From Jeotgalicoccus saudimassiliensis (GTDB lineage Bacteria > Bacillota > Bacilli > Staphylococcales > Salinicoccaceae), in assembly GCF_000756715.1 (NCBI RefSeq), contig NZ_CCSE01000001.1:62001-126000 (forward strand): a stretch of 64,000 bases of DNA, read 5' to 3'. The position numbers and the translations under genes are program-made. Of the stretch, positions 1-7,619 are shown one piece after another. The stretch's first letter is position 1; every line of letters begins with the position of its first letter. The notes under the pieces are model-generated. The model had not been told where the DNA came from. It ran no database searches and saw nothing but the letters and a program-made list of their open reading frames with translations.

Positions 1-908
1 ACTATTGGGATGAGCCGGCAAAACTCGACACGGTTACATTTAAAGTCGTCGCAGAAGATGCGTCACGCATTGCAGAACTGGAGAGCGGACAGTCACACTT
101 CATTCAGGGCTTCGATAACGGACAATGGGAACGTATTGAAAACCATCCGGAAATGGAAACTCATCCGGTATACAACCTTTCAAATGAATATGTCGGCATG
201 AATACCGAAAAAGGACCGCTCGAAGATAAGAGAGTGCGTCAGGCAATCGGACACATGGTCGACAAAGAAACAATTATGGAAGGTATCTACTACGGCGTCG
301 GCCGCACGATGAAGGGCGCGCTGCAGGAAGAGATTCTCGGATACAACGAAAACCTTGAAGATCTGGAATACAATCCGGAACGCGCCAAAGAACTGCTTGA
401 AGAAGCGGGCTACGGTGACGGATTTGAGTTAAACATTATGACAAACGACACACCTGAACGTGTCGACCTTGCGATTTACCTGCAGGAAGAGTTTAAGGAA
501 GCCGGTATTACATTAAACATTGAACAGCTTGAATGGGGCGCGTACTTAGAAGCAGTCTCAAACGGCGAACACGATTTATTCATCCTAGGCTGGCCGAACC
601 CGGTCGGTGACCCTGACCAAGGCATCTGGCCATTGTTCCATTCTTCTATGAAAGGTGCACCGGGTAACCGTTCATTCTTTGACAACGCGGAAGTCGATAA
701 ACTGCTCGAAGAAGGACGCAGAGAATTAGATGAAGAAAAACGTAAAGAAATCTATCAGGAAATCGATAAAATACTCGTCGAAGAACAGCCGGCAGTATTT
801 ATCAGACAGTCACAGAGCGCAAACGCAGTACGCACGGAAGTGGACGGACTGTACATTAACCACTTCAACAAACCGGATTTCAGAAATGTCACTATCAATG
901 AGCAATAG
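1..908 (+). CDS. Family-5 extracellular solute-binding protein, 5'-truncated by window edge
   Basis: The reading frame is open from base 3 and encodes the C-terminal ~300 residues of an ABC-transporter substrate-binding protein of the peptide/nickel/glutathione class (SBP family 5). Family-typical segments are visible: a DKRVRQAI helix, ERAKELLEEAG, and the LFILGW-x-GDPDQG motif near the substrate pocket. It is highly similar along its whole visible length to the next gene (954-2636), so the two are a tandem duplication. The signal peptide and lipobox lie outside the window. It ends with TAG, 45 bases before the next start, with no obvious terminator between, so co-transcription is likely. 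The transported substrate cannot be read from the sequence. Confidence 0.9.
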   Translation, partial: YWDEPAKLDTVTFKVVAEDASRIAELESGQSHFIQGFDNGQWERIENHPEMETHPVYNLSNEYVGMNTEKGPLEDKRVRQAIGHMVDKETIMEGIYYGVGRTMKGALQEEILGYNENLEDLEYNPERAKELLEEAGYGDGFELNIMTNDTPERVDLAIYLQEEFKEAGITLNIEQLEWGAYLEAVSNGEHDLFILGWPNPVGDPDQGIWPLFHSSMKGAPGNRSFFDNAEVDKLLEEGRRELDEEKRKEIYQEIDKILVEEQPAVFIRQSQSANAVRTEVDGLYINHFNKPDFRNVTINEQ

Positions 909-953
909 GTGTTTATCATAAAAAATCAGTCTTAATTCAGGGGGATATATAAT

Positions 954-2636
954 ATGAAGTATTTGAAACGTTTTACAATCGCTGCAATGACACTGGGACT
1001 TGCGGCATGTACGACTGATGCGAATGTGGAAGTTGCAGATGAAAACGGCGAAACGAATACTTCAGGGGGAGATTTCATCGCATCATATGCGAGTGATACC
1101 TCATCGCTTGATCCAGCCGGGCAGAATGATCTGCCTTCCGATCAGCGGAGAGACGTATTATATGAAGGGTTATTTGATATAGACGAGAATATGGAGCCGG
1201 AAATGACACTGGCAGCGGATTTTGAACAGGTGAATGATACGACTTGGAAATTCAGTCTGAGAGATGATGTGAAGTTCCATGATGGCACAGATTTTAATGC
1301 AGAAGCTTTTAAAGCGAGCATTGAACGAATTGTTGACCCGGCTGTCGCGTCATCCCGTGCAAATATTTTTGAAATGATTACTGAAATTAATATCATCGAC
1401 GATTACACGGTTGAAGTGATCACGGAGTATCCGTTTGCAGCGCTGCCGAACTATCTGGCGCATGATGCCGGCGGTATTGTCTCAAAAGCAGTTATCGATG
1501 AAGATTATCAGAACGCAATCGATAATGCAGGGCTTGATATGACAGCGGATGAATATTACGAACTCCGTGAAACAGGCGGCGAAGCATTCGAGAAAACTGC
1601 GAATGCAATCGGCGGCGATACGGGTGCAGTGATTGAACAGAACCCAGTCGGTACAGGATACATGAAATTCCAGTCGAGAACTCCGGGGGAATCGGTCGTC
1701 GTTGAACGCTTTGATGACTACTGGCGTGAACCGGCAAAAATCGATACGCTGACATTCAAAGTTGTTACTGAATCAACAGCACGTATGGCGGAGCTTGAAA
1801 CAGGACAGTCTCACTTTATATACGGCATTGAAAACTCCCAGTGGGACAGACTGGCAAACAATCCGGAGCTGCAGACAGAAGACGGCATTTACAACATTTC
1901 AAATGAGTACATCGGCATGAATACAGAAAAAGGTGCGCTTAAAGATAAGAGAGTGCGTCAGGCAATTGCTCATATGGTTGACAAAGAAGCGATTATGGAA
2001 GGCGTCTATTACGGACAGGGGCGCACGATGAAAGGTGCGCTGCAGGAAGAAGTACTCGGATATAACGAGGACCTCGTTGACCTTGAATATGACCCTGAAC
2101 GTGCAAAAGAGTTAATGAAAGAAGCGGGCTACGAAGAAGATCTGAACTTAAAAATAATGACGAATGATGTACCGGAGCGTGTCGATATCGCGATACTGCT
2201 GCAGGAAGAACTGAAAGAAATCGGCATTAACCTGGAAGTTGAACAGCTTGAGTGGGGAACGTATCTTGAAGCAATCTCGAACGGCGAGCACGATTTATTT
2301 ATACTCGGCTGGCCGAACGCAGTAGGCGACCCGGATCAGGGCTTATGGCCATTATTCCATTCATCGATGAAAGGATCGGCCGGTAACCGTGCATTCTTTG
2401 ACAATAGAGAAGTCGATAAACTGCTTGAAGCCGGACGCCGGGAATCGGATACGGAAAAACGCGAGGAGATTTATCAGCAGGTCGACAAAATACTTGTTGA
2501 AGAACAGCCGTCTGTCTTTATAAGACAGGCTCAGGGGCCGCAGGCTTACCGTAAAGAAGTCGGTAATTTTAATCCGGGAGCTCTCGGCAAACCGGATTTC
2601 AGAACGGTCACACTGGAAGAACAGCCGGAGGAATAA
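954..2636 (+). CDS. Family-5 solute-binding lipoprotein (OppA/DppA/GsiB-like)
   Basis: A 560-residue ABC-transporter binding protein anchored outside the membrane. The signal peptide ends in a lipobox (LAAC) with Cys19 as the lipidated residue, followed by an acidic Ser/Gly linker. The body is SBP family 5: DPAGQND near the start of the mature domain, a FHDGT segment, and LFILGWPNAVGDPDQG in the C-terminal half. A GGGGGATAT RBS precedes ATG. It is a close paralogue of the truncated gene upstream and a more distant one of the three binding proteins at 10146-15715. No permease or ATPase gene is in the window, so it probably serves a transporter encoded elsewhere or upstream. Peptide, glutathione or nickel ligands are all possible. 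Confidence 0.92.
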   Translation: MKYLKRFTIAAMTLGLAACTTDANVEVADENGETNTSGGDFIASYASDTSSLDPAGQNDLPSDQRRDVLYEGLFDIDENMEPEMTLAADFEQVNDTTWKFSLRDDVKFHDGTDFNAEAFKASIERIVDPAVASSRANIFEMITEINIIDDYTVEVITEYPFAALPNYLAHDAGGIVSKAVIDEDYQNAIDNAGLDMTADEYYELRETGGEAFEKTANAIGGDTGAVIEQNPVGTGYMKFQSRTPGESVVVERFDDYWREPAKIDTLTFKVVTESTARMAELETGQSHFIYGIENSQWDRLANNPELQTEDGIYNISNEYIGMNTEKGALKDKRVRQAIAHMVDKEAIMEGVYYGQGRTMKGALQEEVLGYNEDLVDLEYDPERAKELMKEAGYEEDLNLKIMTNDVPERVDIAILLQEELKEIGINLEVEQLEWGTYLEAISNGEHDLFILGWPNAVGDPDQGLWPLFHSSMKGSAGNRAFFDNREVDKLLEAGRRESDTEKREEIYQQVDKILVEEQPSVFIRQAQGPQAYRKEVGNFNPGALGKPDFRTVTLEEQPEE

Positions 2637-2641
2637 AAATG

Positions 2642-2692
2642 AAACAGAAGCGGAACTGCTATTAATCTAGCGGGTTTTGCTTCTGTTTTTTT
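2642..2692 (+). terminator. Rho-independent terminator after binding-protein pair
   Basis: Inverted arms AAACAGAAGC (2642-2651) and GCTTCTGTTT (2679-2688) are followed by a T-run. It closes the two-gene binding-protein unit. Confidence 0.75.
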
Positions 2693-2746
2693 CCTTCAGC
2701 ATATACAATTTAACTAATATAAAAATTGCACGGCGGAGGTAGTAAT

Positions 2747-4021
2747 ATGGATCAGTGGTATAAAATAGATAATACAGGGAAAATATTTCACGCAGTATCG
2801 AATGCTTCGAACTCTGCAGTGTTCCGTGTATCGATGACGCTTCACGAAATGATTGATCCTAAAATTCTGCAGGAAGCGCTGGATACGGTGGCGCTCCGGT
2901 TCCCGACACTGACGGTCAGAGTGCGTAAGGGACTATTCTGGGATTTCCTCGAGCAGAATGATCAGGTGCTGCTTGTTAAAGAAGAAACGGACTATCCGTG
3001 TGCACCGATAGACAGAAAAGAAAATAATGCATTTTTAATCCGTGTGCTGTACTTTAAAAAACGTATTTCAGTGGAAGTGTTCCACTCTCTGACAGACGGC
3101 GGCGGCGCGACGGAGTTTTTAAAAACGTTAACGTACGAATACTTAACGTTAAAAGGCGAACCTGTTGAGGCGGACGGCACATATCTTATGCTGCCGCATG
3201 ATATACCGAAACGCGAAGAAGTGGAAGACAGCTTCGAGAAATATGCAACATCACGGACAGTGAAGAATCCGGGATCAAGCGATAAAAAAGCGTACCAGCT
3301 GAAAGGGACGGCATTAAACCCGCCGGGTATTAACGTTATCCAGGGTGTTGTGGATGCCAAAGCACTTAATACATTCGCAAAAGCACAGGGCACGTCGCTG
3401 ACGGGATTCATTACGAGTGTGCTGATTAAGGTCATTCATATGGAAAAACACCATGAAAAAACCAAATCATCGCTGATAACTGTAGCAATGCCGGTGAGCC
3501 TCAGAAGACATTTCCCTTCAGTCTCAATCCGCAACTTTTTCTCGGTATCGAATATCGGCGTGAAGATGAACGACGATGTACCGCTTGAAAAAATTATCGA
3601 CGAGGTGACTCAGCAGCTGATTGCTAAAACCGATAAGAACTTTTTGCAGGAAGGCATTAACCGGTTCGTCGCTTTTCAGAGTCACTTATGGCTCAGAATC
3701 GTTCCTGTATTTATTAAATATCCGGTTATGCGCTTTGCATTTAACCAGTTCGGTGAACGAGCTAAGACGATTACGGTATCGAACCTCGGCAATGTGCAGC
3801 TGCCTGAATCGATGCGGCCATATGCTGATTCGATGGATGTCGTACTTTATCCGACGAATAAAAGTCCAATTAATTGCGGCACGGCAACAGTAAACGATAA
3901 ATTAACCATTACATTTTCACGGTCAATAGAAGAGAATGAAGTTATAAAAACATTTTTCAAAGAAATTACAAGACTTACAGGGCTCGATGTGACAGTATCT
4001 TCAAACGGATGGGGTGAGTAG
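2747..4021 (+). CDS. Condensation/alcohol-acetyltransferase-fold acyltransferase
   Basis: A 424-residue protein of the CAT/condensation superfamily (alcohol acetyltransferase, PapA5-like). The catalytic HxxxDG signature is present as HSLTDG at residues 113-118, in the context VEVFHSLTDGGG. A second conserved-looking segment, SNLGNVQLPESM, lies in the C-terminal third. GGAGG seven bases upstream selects the ATG at 2747 over an upstream in-frame TTG. It is followed three bases later by a zinc-ribbon membrane protein and then an esterase, so acyl transfer and acyl hydrolysis may act on one compound, possibly a lipid or ester. The acyl donor and acceptor are unknown. Confidence 0.75.
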   Translation: MDQWYKIDNTGKIFHAVSNASNSAVFRVSMTLHEMIDPKILQEALDTVALRFPTLTVRVRKGLFWDFLEQNDQVLLVKEETDYPCAPIDRKENNAFLIRVLYFKKRISVEVFHSLTDGGGATEFLKTLTYEYLTLKGEPVEADGTYLMLPHDIPKREEVEDSFEKYATSRTVKNPGSSDKKAYQLKGTALNPPGINVIQGVVDAKALNTFAKAQGTSLTGFITSVLIKVIHMEKHHEKTKSSLITVAMPVSLRRHFPSVSIRNFFSVSNIGVKMNDDVPLEKIIDEVTQQLIAKTDKNFLQEGINRFVAFQSHLWLRIVPVFIKYPVMRFAFNQFGERAKTITVSNLGNVQLPESMRPYADSMDVVLYPTNKSPINCGTATVNDKLTITFSRSIEENEVIKTFFKEITRLTGLDVTVSSNGWGE

Positions 4022-4023
4022 CA

Positions 4024-4689
4024 ATGAACAGATGCACGGAATGTGAAATCATCACGGCAGAAAATACATGTCGGCTGTGCCATAGAGTGCTGGCTGAGGA
4101 CGGAAATGCTGAAGAAAACCGGGCGTACCCGGTCTATGATCAGCAGGAATATAAAACCCGTGCACGTATTTCAAAACTCGCAATTATCGGCGGCCTACTT
4201 GCTACGCTGATCTGCTTCGCCGTGAACTTAATCGTTATGCCGCACTTCCTGTGGGTATTTTACGTGGCGGTCGCAGTCTTTTATCTGCTCGTATCACTGA
4301 ACCATACGATACTGTCGGCATCGCACCTCGGCGGTAAAATAACCGCGCAGGTCATCAGTCTGACCATACTGCTGCTCGTTATCGACGGCATGTCCGGCTC
4401 AATGCAGTGGTCAGTTAATTACGTCGTACCGTTCGTGATTATTGCAGGCATTCTGCTGATTTCAATCATGATGCTGAAAGTCCGCATGAAATGGACGGGC
4501 TACATCAGTTTCTTATTGATGATGATCGGCTTTGGATTTCTGCCGCTTATACTTTATTTATCAGGCGTCGCAGATGTTCTCTGGCCGAGCGTCTCTGCAG
4601 GATCATTTGGCGTGGCGACGTTTATCGCAATGCTGCTCGTTGCCAACCAGTCAGTAATGACCCAGCTCGGCAGAAGATTTCATTTTTAA
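4024..4689 (+). CDS. Zinc-ribbon multi-pass membrane protein (DUF6320-like)
   Basis: A 221-residue protein. The N-terminus carries a CxxC...CxxC zinc ribbon (C4-x2-C7 and C16-x2-C19). A short linker follows, then about six hydrophobic segments from residue ~50 to the C-terminus. Domain family DUF6320 is assigned from memory of the usual neighbours, an alcohol-acetyltransferase-like enzyme and an alpha/beta hydrolase. It begins two bases after the upstream stop codon, so translation is probably coupled. The function is not known; a membrane partner or carrier for the flanking enzymes is an inference from context. Confidence 0.7.
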   Translation: MNRCTECEIITAENTCRLCHRVLAEDGNAEENRAYPVYDQQEYKTRARISKLAIIGGLLATLICFAVNLIVMPHFLWVFYVAVAVFYLLVSLNHTILSASHLGGKITAQVISLTILLLVIDGMSGSMQWSVNYVVPFVIIAGILLISIMMLKVRMKWTGYISFLLMMIGFGFLPLILYLSGVADVLWPSVSAGSFGVATFIAMLLVANQSVMTQLGRRFHF

Positions 4690-4718
4690 TATAATAGAAG
4701 ATAAAAGGGACGGATGAG

Positions 4719-5690
4719 ATGAAAGTACTATTCAGAGGTGTGGCGGTTTTGACCGCAATATCCGGTGTTTTTATGTATATCTACCGGGCATTGTTTGTAA
4801 ATAAAAGGAGTATCGGCAGCGAACTCGCCGAAGACTTAATCAGAGTGGCGAACTTTGATATCGCTGATGTGGATGATGAAATGCTCGAGCGTAATGCTGA
4901 AGAAAACCGGCAGGAGTACGAAATTCCGAGGAGCATTTTAAGGTCACATATCGGGAGTTATGAATTGGATGGTATGAAAATATTCACCATTTCTCCTAAA
5001 CATGAGAAGCGGAAGCAGCGGGTATTGTACCTGCACGGCGGAGGATACATAAACCAGCCGTCAGTATTCCACTGGCGATTTTTAAGCAAGCTCGTTAAAG
5101 AAACAGCAATGGAATTTATCGTGCCGATATATCCGAAAACACCGGAGCATACTTACGATGAAGCATACGAACAGGTGCAGAAATTATATAAACAGCTCGT
5201 GAGTGAGAACGGCAATATCATTATTATGGGAGACTCGGCAGGCGGCGGGCTGACACTGGGGTTAGTGCAGTGGCTGAAGAAAGAACAGCTGCCGATGCCG
5301 AAAGCGCAGATTGTGATTTCGCCGTGGCTCGATATTACACTGGGGAACCCGGATATAGAAGCGTTCGAAACAGTTGAACCGATGCTGAAACCCGACAACC
5401 TGAAAATTATCGGAAAAATCTGGTCGGGCGATGCAGATCCGGATTACTATAAAGTATCGCCGATGTATGGTGAATTGGCGGGGCTGCCGAAACTTTATCT
5501 GATTGTCGGGACACGTGAGATTATCCTGCCCGACGCACGGAAATACGTGCAGCTGCTTGAAGCGGCCGGTGCAGACTACGAATATTACGAATACGAGATG
5601 CAGAATCACGTCTTTCCGCTGTATCCGATAAAAGAAGGTATCGATGCGAGAAAACAGATCGGTGAAATACTGATTGGTTATGATGAATAG
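4719..5690 (+). CDS. Membrane-anchored alpha/beta hydrolase (HSL-type esterase)
   Basis: A 323-residue esterase of the hormone-sensitive-lipase family. A hydrophobic N-terminal segment (residues ~4-22) suggests membrane attachment. The oxyanion-hole motif HGGGY starts at residue 106, the nucleophile elbow GDSAGG places the catalytic serine at residue 173, and the likely catalytic histidine sits in QNHVFPLYP near the C-terminus. It is the last gene of a three-gene unit with the condensation-type acyltransferase and the zinc-ribbon membrane protein, and is followed by a clear terminator. The natural ester substrate is unknown. Confidence 0.85.
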   Translation: MKVLFRGVAVLTAISGVFMYIYRALFVNKRSIGSELAEDLIRVANFDIADVDDEMLERNAEENRQEYEIPRSILRSHIGSYELDGMKIFTISPKHEKRKQRVLYLHGGGYINQPSVFHWRFLSKLVKETAMEFIVPIYPKTPEHTYDEAYEQVQKLYKQLVSENGNIIIMGDSAGGGLTLGLVQWLKKEQLPMPKAQIVISPWLDITLGNPDIEAFETVEPMLKPDNLKIIGKIWSGDADPDYYKVSPMYGELAGLPKLYLIVGTREIILPDARKYVQLLEAAGADYEYYEYEMQNHVFPLYPIKEGIDARKQIGEILIGYDE

Positions 5691-5704
5691 GTGTTGGAAT
5701 GGGG

Positions 5705-5730
5705 AGTGCAGCTGAGGCTGCGCTTTTTTG
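5705..5730 (+). terminator. Rho-independent terminator
   Basis: Stem GTGCAGC (5706-5712) and GCTGCGC (5717-5723), one G-U pair, with a TGAG loop and six Ts. It ends the acyltransferase-esterase operon. Confidence 0.8.
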
Positions 5731-5809
5731 TATGGGCGGGTGTGCGAGGTCTGTTGGAACGACGGTGATTTTATGTCGTAACTTAATCGGTTTTATAATC
5801 TGAGCGTTC

Positions 5810-6011
5810 TCGGTTCACAACAAGCATCCGCTGTTGTCATTCCAGCGGCTCCGGTTCACAACGGGCATTCGCCGTTGTTAATCCAGCCCTTCCGGTTCAC
5901 AACGGGCATTCGCCGTTGTTAATCCAGCGGCTCCGGTTCACAACAGGCATTCGCCGTTGTTAATCCAGCCCTTCCGGTTCACAACAGGCATCCGCCGTTG
6001 TTAATCCGACC
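5810..6011 (+). repeat. Tandem 41-bp array 1 (five units, STAR-like)
   Basis: Five units begin at about 5810, 5851, 5892, 5933 and 5974, giving an exact 41-bp period. Each starts CCGGTTCACAAC. Each carries an inverted repeat of the form ACAACGG-N7-CCGTTGT, imperfect in some units. Unit tails alternate between AGCGGCT and AGCCCTT. The rest of the 5731-6084 gap shows no gene. The same unit recurs at 9752-9969, on the other side of the TRAP operon. Phasing and hairpins recall staphylococcal STAR elements; this is an analogy, not a match I could test. Confidence 0.85.
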
Positions 6012-6084
6012 ACCCTCATCTCAGCTTGTCCTTAAAAACTGTGACAATCCCCAATAAGTTATTAGAAAATTAAAAAAGTTAGCG

Positions 6085-6113
6085 TTTTCATGACGGGATA
6101 ATTCTGTTATACT
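6085..6113 (+). promoter_or_regulatory. Candidate sigma-A promoter of TRAP operon
   Basis: TTTTCA (6085-6090), 17-bp spacer, TATACT (6108-6113), with an upstream TG giving an extended -10. It lies 31 bp before the ATG at 6145. The -35 is weak. Confidence 0.5.
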
Positions 6114-6144
6114 TCTAGTTAATTACATAAGGAGGAGGCATACT

Positions 6145-7155
6145 ATGAAATTTAATAAATACTTAGCAATGTTACTAGGTGCGACATTAGTACTTTCTGC
6201 GTGTGGTGATGACTCGGGTGAAGAGGATTCAGCGGCAGATACAGAAGAAGCGGCAGATGGTGAAGAGTCTTCCGGTGATGCAGCTTCACTTGATACAAAT
6301 ATCGTAACTATCGCTACCGGCGGTTCATCGGGTCCTTACAATATTATTGCAACAACGCTCGCAGAGGGTTACAGCAGTGAATTCGATGTGAACTCAAGAA
6401 CACAAACAACTGGTGCTTCAGCGGAAAACTTAAACTTAATGGCGGAAGAGAAAGTCGAAATGTCATTTGTAATGAGTGATGCTTTAACTCAGGCGGTTAA
6501 CGGTGAAGAGACGTTCTCTGAACCGATTGACAACATTCAGCAGGTGGCGGCACTTTATCCTAACTTTGTTCAGTTAATTTCAACTGACGGTGCGGGGATT
6601 GAAAGTGTTGAAGATCTTGCAGGCAAACGCGTCGCAGTTGGTGACCAGAACTCGGGTGTTGAAATCGCAACACGTGCGGTGCTGGAAGCTCACGGTTTGT
6701 CTTACGATGATATTGAAGTCGACTACTTAGGTTATGCGGAAGCATCTGAAGCAATGCGGGGCGGACAGCTTGATGCGGCATTCTTAACAAGCGGTCTGCC
6801 TAACGCATCAGTAATGGAACTTCAAAACTCAGTAGATCTTAAAATTGTCCCGATTGAACAGGAAGCTGTAGATGTACTGAGCGAAGATGCAGATTACTTC
6901 GAAGCACTTGAAATCCCTGCAGATACGTACGGCAACGAAGAAGCTGTACCGACTGTAGCAATTATGAACGCACTCGTTGTCCGTTCGGATATGAGTGAAA
7001 ATGATGTCTACAACTTAACGAAATACCTGTTTGAAAATCTGGATACTTTAAGCAATGCCCATCAGGCAGCTGGAGATATCGATGTTGAAACGGCACAAGA
7101 CAGCGCCGTTATTGATATCCACCCTGGAGCACAAAAGTATTACGATGAGCAGTAA
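6145..7155 (+). CDS. TAXI-family TRAP transporter solute-binding lipoprotein
   Basis: A 336-residue extracellular receptor of a tripartite ATP-independent periplasmic-type transporter, TAXI subfamily. The signal peptide ends in a lipobox (LSAC) with Cys20 lipidated, followed by a highly acidic linker. The mature domain opens with the family-typical IATGGSSGPYN and contains GKRVAVGDQNSGVE. AAGGAGGAGG precedes the ATG. It captures a carboxylate-type ligand and hands it to the fused permease encoded two genes downstream. TAXI ligands are often dicarboxylates or amino acids; none can be chosen here. The operon is bracketed by tandem arrays with the same unit. Confidence 0.93.
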   Translation: MKFNKYLAMLLGATLVLSACGDDSGEEDSAADTEEAADGEESSGDAASLDTNIVTIATGGSSGPYNIIATTLAEGYSSEFDVNSRTQTTGASAENLNLMAEEKVEMSFVMSDALTQAVNGEETFSEPIDNIQQVAALYPNFVQLISTDGAGIESVEDLAGKRVAVGDQNSGVEIATRAVLEAHGLSYDDIEVDYLGYAEASEAMRGGQLDAAFLTSGLPNASVMELQNSVDLKIVPIEQEAVDVLSEDADYFEALEIPADTYGNEEAVPTVAIMNALVVRSDMSENDVYNLTKYLFENLDTLSNAHQAAGDIDVETAQDSAVIDIHPGAQKYYDEQ

Positions 7156-7618
7156 ATTAAAATGGATGATTATGGGGAGCATGCTCGTTGTGCTCCTTTT
7201 CATCTTTCTGCTTCCGCAAAAAAAGATTGTAATTGATGCTGAAAGTGCCGGAGATCTTTATCTTCCTCCGGACACTTTTGAAATTCACTGGATTCATTCC
7301 ATTGAGAAAGAAGAATGGTTCGAAGTTTACGATATAGAAAACGACGGTTTTATTTTAACGGAGTCGCATTTTAAAACGTTTGGTGCCGGTGTACCAAGTG
7401 ATTCGGATGAGCCGGCTGAAATGACAGAGGACGGTTTCGTAAAGTACACGGTAAACGACCCGTATCCGGATATTTATCTGAACGTTTCTGATAATGTCGA
7501 AACGAAAATTGTCCAGAATCAAGAAGAAATCCTGCTGTACGAATTGTATAAACCGTATACAGCGGTTGAGATTACTGTTAAAAATATACCTTTAATAAAA
7601 CAAATTCTGGGGGGTTAA
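7145..7618 (+). CDS. DUF1850-family membrane-anchored TRAP accessory protein
   Basis: A 157-residue protein with an N-terminal transmembrane anchor (residues ~7-22). A DUF1850-type domain follows, recognised by the IHWIHSIEKEEWFEVY and TESHFKTFGAGVPS segments. The ATG at 7145 overlaps the end of the TAXI receptor gene by 11 bases and matches the expected short N-terminus before the anchor; an in-frame upstream start inside the receptor gene is rejected. DUF1850 genes commonly sit between TAXI receptor and fused permease genes. A role as an accessory subunit is inferred from that context and is biochemically undefined as far as I know. Confidence 0.8.
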   Translation: MSSKLKWMIMGSMLVVLLFIFLLPQKKIVIDAESAGDLYLPPDTFEIHWIHSIEKEEWFEVYDIENDGFILTESHFKTFGAGVPSDSDEPAEMTEDGFVKYTVNDPYPDIYLNVSDNVETKIVQNQEEILLYELYKPYTAVEITVKNIPLIKQILGG

Positions 7619-7619
7619 T

